From assembly GCA_965204775.1 (NCBI GenBank), contig CBDBFH010000008.1, forward strand, positions 62,001-126,000: 64,000 nucleotides of DNA, written 5' to 3'. The first letter of the stretch is position 1. Every line of letters starts with the position of its first letter. The position numbers and the translations under genes were made by a program. This document shows, piece after piece, positions 52,951 through 63,400 of the stretch. The notes below the pieces were generated by a model, which searched no databases, was not told where the DNA came from, and worked only from the letters and a program-made list of their open reading frames with translations. Source of the stretch: CBDBFH01 sp965204775. GTDB lineage: Bacteria; Pseudomonadota; Alphaproteobacteria; JAPOUT01; G958296285.

Positions 52951-54699
52951 CTATTCGGCGGCGGCGCGCAGTTCGGCCTTCTGAGGGCCGCGAATCAGGC
53001 GTCCCGGCATCTCCCCGGTCGCCTCGCCGTCCTCATGGGTGACCGCCCCGCTCACAATCGTATAGCGGTAGCCGCCCGCCTTCTGGATCAGGCGGCGGCC
53101 CCCGGCGGGCAGGTCAAAGACCATTTCCGGCCCGTGAATCCGCAAGCCCTCCAGATCAATGACGTTGAGATCGGCCTTCTTGCCCGGCGCGATCAGACCG
53201 CGATCATTGAGGCCATAGACCGCCGCCGTCCGGCTGGTCTGCAGCGCCACCGCCCGCTCCAGCGGAAGCCGCGCGCCGCGCGAGCGATCCCGCACCCAAT
53301 GCGTCAGCAGATAGGTCGGATAGCTGGCGTCGCAGATCACCCCGCAATGCGCGCCGCCGTCGGAGAGGCTCAAGACCGTGTTCGGATTCTGGAGCATCTC
53401 ATAGATGTGGTCCAGATTGCGGTCGGCATAGTTGAGGAGCGGCAGATAAACATACCCCCTGCCGTCATCTTCCATCATCATGTCATAGACGATCTCCGCC
53501 GGGGCTTTGCCCGCCGCTTTGGCCAGACTCTCGACGCTTTTTTCAGGCTTCGGTTCGTAGTCGGGCCTGCCGTTCTCGACGAGGCGGAACATGTGGCTGT
53601 AGCCATGCGCGAGCATCGCCGCGAGGGGGGCGGAGCCGTCCTCCGGAAACACCGGCTTTTCGCCGAGGATTTTTCGCCTGACCTCCGGGTCTTTGAGGCG
53701 CCGGACGCGCGCGGCGAGAGGCAGTTCGGCGATTTCCTTATAGGAGGGGTGGAAATAGAAGGGGTGAACCGTGCTGGCCCAGCCCAGAATCAGCCCGGCG
53801 GGCCGCACGGCGATCTGGGCGCGGATATTGGCCCCTTCGGCGGCGGCTTTACCGGTCATGTCGAGGATTTTCCGCCACCCGACGTCTTCGGCCATGCCCT
53901 GCAGGAGCGCATAGGTGATCAGAAGGCCGGTCTCCTTGGAGAGTTCGATCATCCACTCGAATTCCTTTTCGGCGGGGGTGAGGTCGGAGGCCATCTCGAA
54001 GACGCCGCCGCCGCCCCTGTGGACCGCGCGCCCGATGCCGATGAGTTCCTCGCGGCCCGCGAAGGTTCCGGGGACGGGGACGCCGTCCTTTGAGCGGTGG
54101 AGCATGGTGCGCGAGGTCGAAAAGCCCAGCGCGCCGGCGCGGATCGCCTCTTCGACGATTTTGGCCATCTGGGCGATGTCTTCCGGCGAGGCCGCCTCGT
54201 TGTTCGCGCCGCGCTCGCCCATCACATAGGCGCGCACCGCGCCGTGCGGAACCTGCGCGGCGACGTCGAGGACGCGCTTCTGCCTGCCGATGGCGTCGAG
54301 ATATTCGGGGAAACTCTCCCACTCCCACTTGATGCCCTCCGCAAGCGCCGCGCCGGGAATATCCTCGACCCCTTCCATCAAGCCGATCAGCCAGTCATGC
54401 TGGTCAGGCGCGGCGGGGGCGAAGCCGACCCCGCAATTGCCCATGACGACCGTGGTCACCCCATGCCAGCTGGAGGGGGTGAGGTAAGGGTCCCAGGTGA
54501 CCTGCCCGTCATAATGGGTGTGGATGTCGACCCAGCCCGGGGTGAGGAGATTGCCCCCGGCGTCGATTTCCCGCGCGCCCTTTCCGGACACCTTTCCGGC
54601 GCTTTCGATCAGGCCGCCGGAGACGGCGACATCGCCCATCCGGGAGGGCGCGCCGGAGCCGTCGACAATTTTAGCGTTGCGAATAACGAGGTCGGGCAT
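52951..54699 (-). CDS. N-acyl-D-amino-acid deacylase-like amidohydrolase
   Basis: A 582-residue amidohydrolase-3 family enzyme. Motifs are GWVDIHTHYDGQVTWDP (HxH metal site), GNCGVGFAP, GALGFSTSRT and SLSDGGAHCGVICDASYPTYLL. These match D-aminoacylase-like proteins, which release D-amino acids from N-acyl derivatives. The start at 54699 (MPDLVIRNAKIVDGSGAP) is the canonical N-terminus, with GAGAAGG-type purines just upstream. The substrate could also be another N-acyl or cyclic amide. It is divergent from the TonB receptor. Confidence 0.87.
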   Translation of the reverse strand: MPDLVIRNAKIVDGSGAPSRMGDVAVSGGLIESAGKVSGKGAREIDAGGNLLTPGWVDIHTHYDGQVTWDPYLTPSSWHGVTTVVMGNCGVGFAPAAPDQHDWLIGLMEGVEDIPGAALAEGIKWEWESFPEYLDAIGRQKRVLDVAAQVPHGAVRAYVMGERGANNEAASPEDIAQMAKIVEEAIRAGALGFSTSRTMLHRSKDGVPVPGTFAGREELIGIGRAVHRGGGGVFEMASDLTPAEKEFEWMIELSKETGLLITYALLQGMAEDVGWRKILDMTGKAAAEGANIRAQIAVRPAGLILGWASTVHPFYFHPSYKEIAELPLAARVRRLKDPEVRRKILGEKPVFPEDGSAPLAAMLAHGYSHMFRLVENGRPDYEPKPEKSVESLAKAAGKAPAEIVYDMMMEDDGRGYVYLPLLNYADRNLDHIYEMLQNPNTVLSLSDGGAHCGVICDASYPTYLLTHWVRDRSRGARLPLERAVALQTSRTAAVYGLNDRGLIAPGKKADLNVIDLEGLRIHGPEMVFDLPAGGRRLIQKAGGYRYTIVSGAVTHEDGEATGEMPGRLIRGPQKAELRAAAE

Positions 54700-54905
54700 G
54701 GATCCTTCTCCCCTGGGTCTGCACTTCTGGGCCAGGCGCATTTTCGCCGAGGCGTGAGTCTATCTCCCGGAGCCTTGCGGGGCAAGAAGGAAGTTCCGCC
54801 CTCCACTCCGTCCTCCCCGGCGCCGGTTCCCCCGGCTTGACTATGGCAAAGACTGCCCCTAGAAAACAAAGCCGCTTTTCAGAGGAAATACCGAGAGGTA
54901 ATCTC

Positions 54906-57491
54906 ATGGGACACATGAGGCATCTGCCGGGCCGGGCGCTTGAGCGTCTGGCGGTTTCGCTTTTCGCCATTGTTACTGTCATTGCCATCGCCGAACCGGC
55001 GCAGGCCGAAAACGGCGATGACGAATCGGGCATTGTGCTCTCGCCGCTTGAGGTGATCGGCTCGCTGACGCCGGTGCGCTCGGTTCTGGAGACGGCGGTG
55101 CCGGTGGATATCGTCGGCGAAGAGCGCCTGAGCGAGACCGGCGCGAGTGAAACCGGGCGCGCGATTCAGGCGGCGGCGCCTTCGTTCAATTTCTCAAGTT
55201 CGACCATCAGCGACGGCACCGACGCGCTGCGCCCGGCGACGCTGCGCGGCCTCGGCCCCGACCAGACTCTGGTTCTGATCAACGGCAAGCGGCGGCATCC
55301 GGGGGCTCTGGTTCATGTCAACCGCTCGGTCGGGCGCGGCACGGCGGGGACGGACATCAATGCGATCCCGCTGGCGGCGGTCGGGCGGATCGAGGTTCTG
55401 CGCGACGGCGCTTCGGCCCGCTACGGGTCGGACGCGATTGCCGGGGTGATCAATCTGGTTTTGAAGGAGTTCAGCGAGGGCGGCGAGCTGCGCGCAACCC
55501 TCGGCGAGACGTATGAAGGCGACGGGCTGGTGCAGCATATCAGTCTGGTTCACGGGCTTCCCTTTGGCGAGGGCGGCTTTATGACCATCACCGCCGATCT
55601 TCGCGACCGCGCCGGAACCAACCGCGCCGGTCTGACCGGCGTGTGCCAATACAGCCAAACGCAGAGCGGCGACTGCGCCGAGCCGGAACGGGAGCGGACT
55701 TTCCCCCGGCAGAATTTCCGCATCGGCGACGCCGATTCGCTCTCGCGCAGTTTGTGGATCAACGCCGAAGCGGCGGCTTCCGAGACCACATCGCTCTATG
55801 CCTTTGGCGGCTTCACCCGCCGGGACAACACATCGGGCGGCTTCTACCGGCGCAGCAATCAGGCGGGCCGCAACCCGGAATTTAACGGCGCGCAATTTTA
55901 TCCCGACGGCTTTCTGCCTCTGATCGAAACCGAGATCATCGATCTTTCCTTCGGCATTGGCCTCGCGCTGGAGGCGGGCGGCTGGGACGCGGATATCAGC
56001 CTGACGCATGGGCAGAACCGGTTTGATTTCGGGATTTCCAACTCGCTCAACGCCTATATCTGGCAGCAGGAGGGGCGCGCCGTCACCGCTGCCGATGCGG
56101 GCAGCCTGCATTACCGGCAGACCAGTCTGAACCTTGACGGCAGGCGCGTGATCCGCCTCTTTGGCCGGGACGTGCAACTCGCCGCCGGGGGCGAGTTTCG
56201 GGCGGACAATTACCGGATTCGCGCGGGCGAGCGGGACTCCTGGTATGGCTGCACCGACGATGCGGCGAATCCCTGCACCAGCAATAGCGCCAGCGGAGGC
56301 ATTCAGGTCTTTCCCGGCTTCCGGCCTGCCAATGAAGTTGATGAAGACCGCGCGAGCGGCGCGCTCTATCTCGACAGCGAGGTCGAGGCGGGCCGGCGGC
56401 TTTCGCTGGGCTTTGCGCTGCGCGGCGAGGTTTTTGAAGATTTTGGCCTGACCGTCAACGGAAAAATCACGGCGCGCTACGAGGCGTCGCCGCGGCTGGC
56501 GCTGCGCGGCGCGTTCAACACCGGGTTCCGCGCGCCGTCGCTGCACCAGACATATTTCAACAATATCAGCACCCAGTTCACGGCGGACGGGCAGGCGCAG
56601 GAAGTCGGCACCTTCCGCAACGACAGCGCGCTGGCGCGGGACCTCGGCATTCCGGAGCTGGAGGAAGAGACCTCGCAGAATGTTTCGCTGGGCCTTGTCT
56701 GGACGCCTCTTCCGGCGCTGTCCTTCACGCTGGACGCTTACCGGATCGGCATTCAGGACCGGATCATGATCAGCAATTTTGTCAATGAGGCAAGCCTGAC
56801 TGCGGGCTGCGGCGGCGATGCGGCGTGCGAGGCGGGCGTCGCCGGGGCCCTCGCCGGGATAGACCGGGCCCAGTTTTTCCTCAATGCGGGCCGCACCCGG
56901 ACATGGGGGGTTGACCTTGTCGCCGAGCATGAAAGAGAGCTGGCGGGAGGCCTGCTGCGCCTGACGGGGGCGGCGTCCTGGTCGCGCACCCGCTTCCGGG
57001 GCGGCTTCAATGCGCCCGGCCTGCTGGGCGGTCTTGGCTCCACCCTGTTTGGGGCGCGGGACCGGGCTTTCATTGAAGTTGCGCAGCCGGAATGGCGGCT
57101 CAATTTTGAAAGCGATTACGCCCGCGGCCCCTGGGATCTGAATCTTGGCGCGCGCATCTACGGCCCCTACCGGGTGCCGGAAACCGACGGCGGCGATCTG
57201 CAAAGATACGGCGCGAAGGCGCTGATCGACCTGCAGGCCGGTTACCGGTTTTTCAACCGGCTGACGTTCTCGATTGGAGCGGATAATGTGTTTGACGTGC
57301 GCCCGGACCGGAAGCGGATCGGGCTGAGCCGCGACGGCTGCATTTCCGGCGACGGCACGACCGGCGCGCCCGGCTCATGCGGGGCGGACCCGATTGTCGA
57401 CACGAACGGGGTTTTCGCCTATTCCCGGCGGGCGGCGCCTTTCGGGATCAATGGCGGCTTCTACTATGCGCGCCTGAGCTGGAACTACTAG
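54906..57491 (+). CDS. TonB-dependent outer-membrane receptor
   Basis: About 861 residues from the ATG at 54906, which has GAGAGG upstream. The signal peptide ends after AEPAQA. The plug domain shows VPVDIVGEERL, LRGLGPDQTLVLINGKRRH, INAIPLAAVGRIEVLRDGASARYGSDAIAGVINLVLK. The barrel ends in a terminal aromatic (LSWNY). The ligand is unknown; iron-siderophore, cobalamin or other bulky nutrients are possible. No adjacent ExbBD or ABC genes. It ends five bases from the convergent stop of autotransporter 4, with no evident terminator between them. Confidence 0.92.
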   Translation: MGHMRHLPGRALERLAVSLFAIVTVIAIAEPAQAENGDDESGIVLSPLEVIGSLTPVRSVLETAVPVDIVGEERLSETGASETGRAIQAAAPSFNFSSSTISDGTDALRPATLRGLGPDQTLVLINGKRRHPGALVHVNRSVGRGTAGTDINAIPLAAVGRIEVLRDGASARYGSDAIAGVINLVLKEFSEGGELRATLGETYEGDGLVQHISLVHGLPFGEGGFMTITADLRDRAGTNRAGLTGVCQYSQTQSGDCAEPERERTFPRQNFRIGDADSLSRSLWINAEAAASETTSLYAFGGFTRRDNTSGGFYRRSNQAGRNPEFNGAQFYPDGFLPLIETEIIDLSFGIGLALEAGGWDADISLTHGQNRFDFGISNSLNAYIWQQEGRAVTAADAGSLHYRQTSLNLDGRRVIRLFGRDVQLAAGGEFRADNYRIRAGERDSWYGCTDDAANPCTSNSASGGIQVFPGFRPANEVDEDRASGALYLDSEVEAGRRLSLGFALRGEVFEDFGLTVNGKITARYEASPRLALRGAFNTGFRAPSLHQTYFNNISTQFTADGQAQEVGTFRNDSALARDLGIPELEEETSQNVSLGLVWTPLPALSFTLDAYRIGIQDRIMISNFVNEASLTAGCGGDAACEAGVAGALAGIDRAQFFLNAGRTRTWGVDLVAEHERELAGGLLRLTGAASWSRTRFRGGFNAPGLLGGLGSTLFGARDRAFIEVAQPEWRLNFESDYARGPWDLNLGARIYGPYRVPETDGGDLQRYGAKALIDLQAGYRFFNRLTFSIGADNVFDVRPDRKRIGLSRDGCISGDGTTGAPGSCGADPIVDTNGVFAYSRRAAPFGINGGFYYARLSWNY

Positions 57492-57496
57492 GCCGG

Positions 57497-60400
57497 TCAG
57501 AACTTCACAGAGAGACCGATGCGGGCGGAGATATCGGTCGCCGCCGAAGAGAAAGGCTCGCGCAACGCGGCCTGCCCCTCAAGGGAGAGGCCGGGGAGCA
57601 GATCGGCGATCCGCCAGCCCAGCCGGGTCTCGAAGGCGGTTCCATCAAGCGACCTGTAGTCCTGCCGCAGGCCCGAAGTCAGCGCCCCGCCAGACTCCGT
57701 CTCATGCACCAGCGCCAGATCGGCAAACCAATGCTCCGACTCCAGACCGGCCTCCAGACGCCCCGCAAAGCGCGAGGCATCCTCAAAGGCGGCAGCCAAC
57801 GGCGCGGCTCCGCCTTCAGCAGGATTGTCCAGCGAGAGGCCCTGCCAGACCAGATCGCCGCCCATGCGCATGGCAAGGCCGGGGACAAACTCGCGCCGGT
57901 GGATCACGCTGGCCGCCAGGACACTCTGGAAGGCCGAGAAGACGGCGTTGGTGGAAGCCTCCACCTCATAGAACCCGGCCAGACCGGTCAGAGTGGCCGA
58001 CAAAGCCCCGTTCTTCCAGAGAAGGCCCAGCCCCGCCCCATAGCCTCTGGTCAAGGCTTGCGCGCCCTGCGTCTCGATGGCTCCGGTCAGCGCATGGGCG
58101 GTCAGGCGCAGACCCAGAGTTCCCCACCGGCCCTCGCTCAGGCGGCTGTCGAGACCCTGCTGGGTGAGGGCCGTCCGATAGTCGTAGCCGCCCTCGGCGC
58201 GGGGGGTCAGGCCGCGAATGGCGAGGCCGATATCGCCCTGTGCGCGCCCTTTCCGGCTGATCTGGTGCGCCCAGACGGCGCGGCCCGCCACCAGGTCGCT
58301 CTGCGAGAGGAGCGGGTTTGTCAAAACAGACAGGCGCGCCTGCGGCAGGGCGTCCGGCGAAGCCGAACCGGCGGGAGCGAAAGCCAGGCCTTCAGCCATT
58401 TGCGTTCCGAACGCCATCAGCGCATCGCCCATCAGGCCGTAGAGGGAGAGGGCGGGGGAGAGGCTCAGGCGCTCGAAATTCAGGGCGGCGAAGTTCTCGC
58501 CGACGGCAAGGCCCGCGCCGCCTGATCCAACTGCCTCCCAGACGCGCCCCGCGCGCCTCGAGTTGAACCCCGCATCGCCCAGACCGGGTGCGCCGCCGAG
58601 GCCGTCTAATCTGTTGCCGACTAAAGTAGTGGGCAACCGCTCCTGACTCTCAATGTTACGCGCGGAGCCGAGGTTGTCTCCAATGTCGGTGTCCGCAGTG
58701 AGGCCAAATCCGGCGGACAATGCAACGCCACTGGGATCGGAGCCCATATAGAATAATGTATCAGTCCCGGCGCCGCCATCCAGATACCCGTCCAACCTGA
58801 ACCCTGAGACGCCGGCGGTGGCGAGGATGTAGGTATCATCCCCAGCCCCGCCGAGCACATTGCCGGTGACCGTGCCGGAGAGTAATTCAAATGTTTCACT
58901 TTCTGCTCCGCCTGTGATATCCCCCGACACGAGCCCATCGAACTGTATCGTGATAGTCTCTATATTGCTCAGGCGAACCACTCCGGGGGTCGTGTCGGCG
59001 GTGTCGAAGGTGATCCCGGCGACGACGCTCCCCTGATTCATACTAAATGTATCATCTCCCGCGCCGCCGTCGATGATGCCGGAAAGAACAAGGTTCGGGG
59101 TTGCCTCGGTTGTATCGCCAAACACAATGAAAAAACTGTCCGCGCCATCGCCGCCGCGCACATCGCCGCCGATTATGCCGCCGACTAAATTAAATTGCTC
59201 ATTTCCGTCATCCGTGCCAGTGATCGGCCCCAAAACCTCCCCGCCTAATACTTGGACGGTTTCAATATTGCGCAGGCGAACCACTCCGGGGGTCGTGTCG
59301 GCGGTGTCAAAGGTGATCGCGGTGGCTACCCCGCCAGCGTTGATAGAAAAGCTGTCATCAGATTGTGTTGCGGAAGGGGTCACGCCGTCCAAATCGAAAT
59401 CCGTGCCGCCGTCTATAACGCCGGACAGAACAAGTTCCGGACTGACTCCGGTCAGATCGCCAAAGACGGTAAATTCATCCGCGCCCGCGCCGCCAAGCAC
59501 ATCGCCGCCGACCTCGCCGGAGAAAAAGAGGACCTCTTGAACGCCGTCTCCGCCGGTGATCGCCCCCGGCACGGCTCCGCCCCCGATCCGAATATTCCTG
59601 ATATTGCGCAGGCGAACCACTCCGGGGGTCGTGTCGGCGGCGTCGAAGGTGATCCCGGCGGCTGTTCCGCCCTCGCCCAAAGTAAACGTGTCGATCTGGG
59701 GACCCGTGCCGCCGTCGAGAACGCCGCCCAGAACCAGTTCCGGGCCGGCCCCGGTCAGATCGCCAAAGACGAAAAATCTGTCCGCGCCCCCGTTGCCAAG
59801 CACATCGCCGCCGACCTCGCCGGAGATAAATCTGAAGTCTTGAGCGCGTGCGTTGCCGGTAATCGCCTCCGACACGGTCCCGCCGTCAATGACAACGCGC
59901 TCGATCCCGAGAAGGTCAATCGCCCCTGCCAATGTGCTGCTGGGGGAGCCGGCGACGAAGAAGCTGATCTCCGGGGCAACTCCGCCCGTGCCCAAAACGA
60001 ACACATCTATGGACTGAATCTCGGACTCAATCTCGGACCCGGGATTGTTTATGTCCTCTTCGAGATCCATGCCGCCGTCGATAACCCCAAAATCAAGCGT
60101 CCCGGTGTCCTCGGTCAGATCGCCAAAGACCGAAAATCTGTCCGCGCCCGCGCCGCCGCGCACATCGCCGTCTATATCGCCGGAGACCAGCACAAAGGTG
60201 TCCTCTCCATCACTGCCAACGACATTGCAGCCTGTGCTGGGGTCGTTGCATGTGGTGTCATCTCCGGTCACCATGCCCCCATCTATGCGAATCGTCTCGA
60301 TATTCTGGAGATGAAGCCGGTTGCCGGTCGGGGCAGTATCGCTGAAGGCAATGCCCAGAACAGTCGCGCCGTCCGCCAGTTCCAGAATGTCTTGGCCCGC

Positions 60401-63400
60401 GCCGCCGTCAATGTAGCCGTCCAGCGTATTGCCCGCGCCGAGGACAAACCTCTCCGCTCCGTCCGATCCGAGGATATTGCCATTGATCGTGCCGCCCGCC
60501 AGCCGCAGGAGCTCGATATTTCTCGCGTCAAACGCATTGCCCGCAGGCGCGGTTGGGCCAAGGTCAATGCCCGTCGCCGTCACGCCGTTCAGAAACAGCG
60601 AGTCGACGCCTTCGCCGCCATCCAGATAGCCGCCGATCATGCCGGAAGCGAACTCAAAGGTTTCATCTCCCTCGCCGCCGACAATATTGCCGGTCACTTC
60701 TCCCCCGGCAATGCGGAACATCTCAAAATTGAGCAGGCGCAGATTGTCCGGCCCCGCCCCCCCGCTCCCGAAGGCCAGGAGCGTGTTTATCCTGCCGCCT
60801 GCCGCCAGCGTGAAGCTGTCGGACCCCGCCCCGCCGTCAATCACGCCCGATTGGCCCAGCGTCAGCAGGCTGGCGGCCAGCGTAAACGTGTCCGCAAAAC
60901 GCGTCAGCGTGATCTCCTCGATATTGCGCAGGCGCAGATCGCCCTGCGTGTCGCTGTTGGCTGTGCTCCAGCGCACATTCAGGCCCACCGCCGCATCGGC
61001 GGCGGTGAAACTGTCCGCGCCCCCGCCGCCGTCCAGATAGCCACCAATCACGCCTGAAGCGAACTCAAAGGTTTCATCTCCCGCGCCGCCGACAATATTG
61101 GCGGTCACTTCTCCCCCGGCAAGGTGGATATCCTCAAAATTGAGCAGGCGCAGATCGCCCGCGCCCGGCACACCGCTCCCGGAGGCCATGATTGCGCCAA
61201 CCACGCCGCCTGTCGCCAGCGTGAACCGGTCAGACCCCGCCCCGCCGTCAATCACGCCCGATTGGGTCAGCGCCGGCAGATCGGCGGCCAGCACAAACCC
61301 GTCCGCATGATCCGTCAGCGTGATCGTCTCGATATTGCGCAGGCGCAGATCGCCTCCGGTGTCGCTGTCGTCTGTGCTCCAGCGCACCTCCAGGCCCGCC
61401 ACCGCATCGGCGGCGGTGACACTGTCCACGCCCGCGCCGCCGTCCAGATAGCCGCCGATTGTGCCGGTCGAGACATCAAAACTGTCACTTCCCGCGCCGC
61501 CGACGACATTGCCGGTCACATCTACCCCGGAAAGGCTGATATCCTCAAAATTGAGCAGGCGCAGATTGCCCGCGCCCGGATCGCCGCTCCCGGAGGTCAT
61601 GATCGCGCTCACCACGCCGCCTGCCGCCAGCATGAAGGTGTCGGACCCCGCCCCGCCGTCAATCACGGCCGATTGGCCCAGCATCGGCAGGTCGACGGCC
61701 AGCACAAACGTGTCCGCAAAACCCGTCAGCGTGATATCCTCGATATTGCGCAGGCGCAGATCGCCTCCGGTGTCGCTGTCGTCTGTGCTCCAGCGCACCT
61801 CCAGGCCCGCCGCCGCATTGGCGGCGGTGAAACTGTCCGCGCCCGCGCCGCCGTCAATATAGCCGCCGACTGTGCCGGAAGCGAACTCAAAGGTTTCACC
61901 TCCCGCGCCGCCGACGATATTGCCGGTCACTTCTCCCCCGGCAATGCGGAACATCTCAAAATTGCGCAGGCGCAGATTGTCCGGCCCCGGCCCCCCGCTC
62001 CCGAAGGCCAGGAGCGTGTTTATCCTGCCGCCTGCCGCCAGCGTGAAGCTGTCGGACCCCGCCCCACCGTCAATCACGCCCGATTGGGTCAGGGTCGGCA
62101 GATCGGCGGCCAGCGTAAACGTGTCCACAAAACGCGTCAGCGTGATCTCCTCGATATTGCGCAGGCGCAGATCGCCCTGCGTGTCGCTGTTGGCTGTGCT
62201 CCAGCGCACATTCAGGCCCACCGCCGCATCGGCGGCGGTGAAACTGTCCGCGCCCCCGCCGCCGTCCAGATAGCCGTTGGCTGTGCCGGAAGCGAACTCA
62301 AAGGTTTCGTCCATATCGCCGCCTAAGATATTGCCGGTCACCTCTCCCCCGGCAATGCGGATCGTCTCAAAATTGAGCAGGCGTAGACCGCCCCCCGCGC
62401 CCGGATCGCCGCTCCCGGAGGTCATGATCGCGCCTGTCACGCCGCCTGCCTCCAGCGTGAAGCGGTCGGACCCCGCCCCGCCGTCAATCACGCTGTTAAT
62501 CACGTCTTGGCCCAGCGCCGGCAGGTCGAAGGCCAGCACAAACGTGTCCGCAAAACGCGACAGCGTGATCGTCTCGATATTGCGCAGGCGCAGATCGCCC
62601 TGCCTGTCGCTGTTGCTTGTGCTCCAGCGCACATTCAGGCCCGACGCCGCCTCGGCGGCGGTGAAACTGTCCGCGCCCGCGCCGCCGTCCAGATAGCCGC
62701 CGATTGTACCGGAAGCGAACTCAAAGGTTTCGCCTCCCGCGCCGCCGACAATATTGCCGGTCACTTCTCCCCCGGCAATGCGGACATCCTCAAAATTGAG
62801 CAGGCGCAGATTGCCCGCGCCCGGCGCGCCGCTCCCGGAGGCCATGATTGCGCCAGCCACGCCGCCTGTCGCCAGCGTGAAGCGGTCAGACCCCGCCCCG
62901 CCGTCAATCACGCCCGATTGGGTCAGGGTCGGCAGATCGGCGGCCAGCTCAAACCCGTCCGCATGATCCGTCAGCGTGATCGTCTCGATATTGCGCAGGC
63001 GCAGATCGCCCTGCCTGTCGCTGTTGTCTGTGCTCCAGCGCACCGCCAGGCCCGCCGCCGCATCGGCGGCGGTGAAACTGTCCGCGCCCCCGCCGCCGTC
63101 CAGATAGCCGCCGATTCTGCCGGACGAGATATCAAAACTGTCACTTCCCGCGCCGCCGACAATATTGCCGGTCACCTCTACCCCGGCAAGGCGGATATCC
63201 TCAAAATTGAGCAGGCGCAGATCGCCCGCGCCCGGCGCGCCGCTCCCGGAGGTCAGGATCGCGCCCACCACGCCGCCTGTCGCCAGCGTGAAGCGGTCGG
63301 ACCCCGCCCCGCCGTCAACCACGGCCGATTGGCCCAGCGCCGGCAGGCTGGCGGCCAGCACAAACGTGTCCGCATGATCCGTCAGCGTGATCTCCTCGAT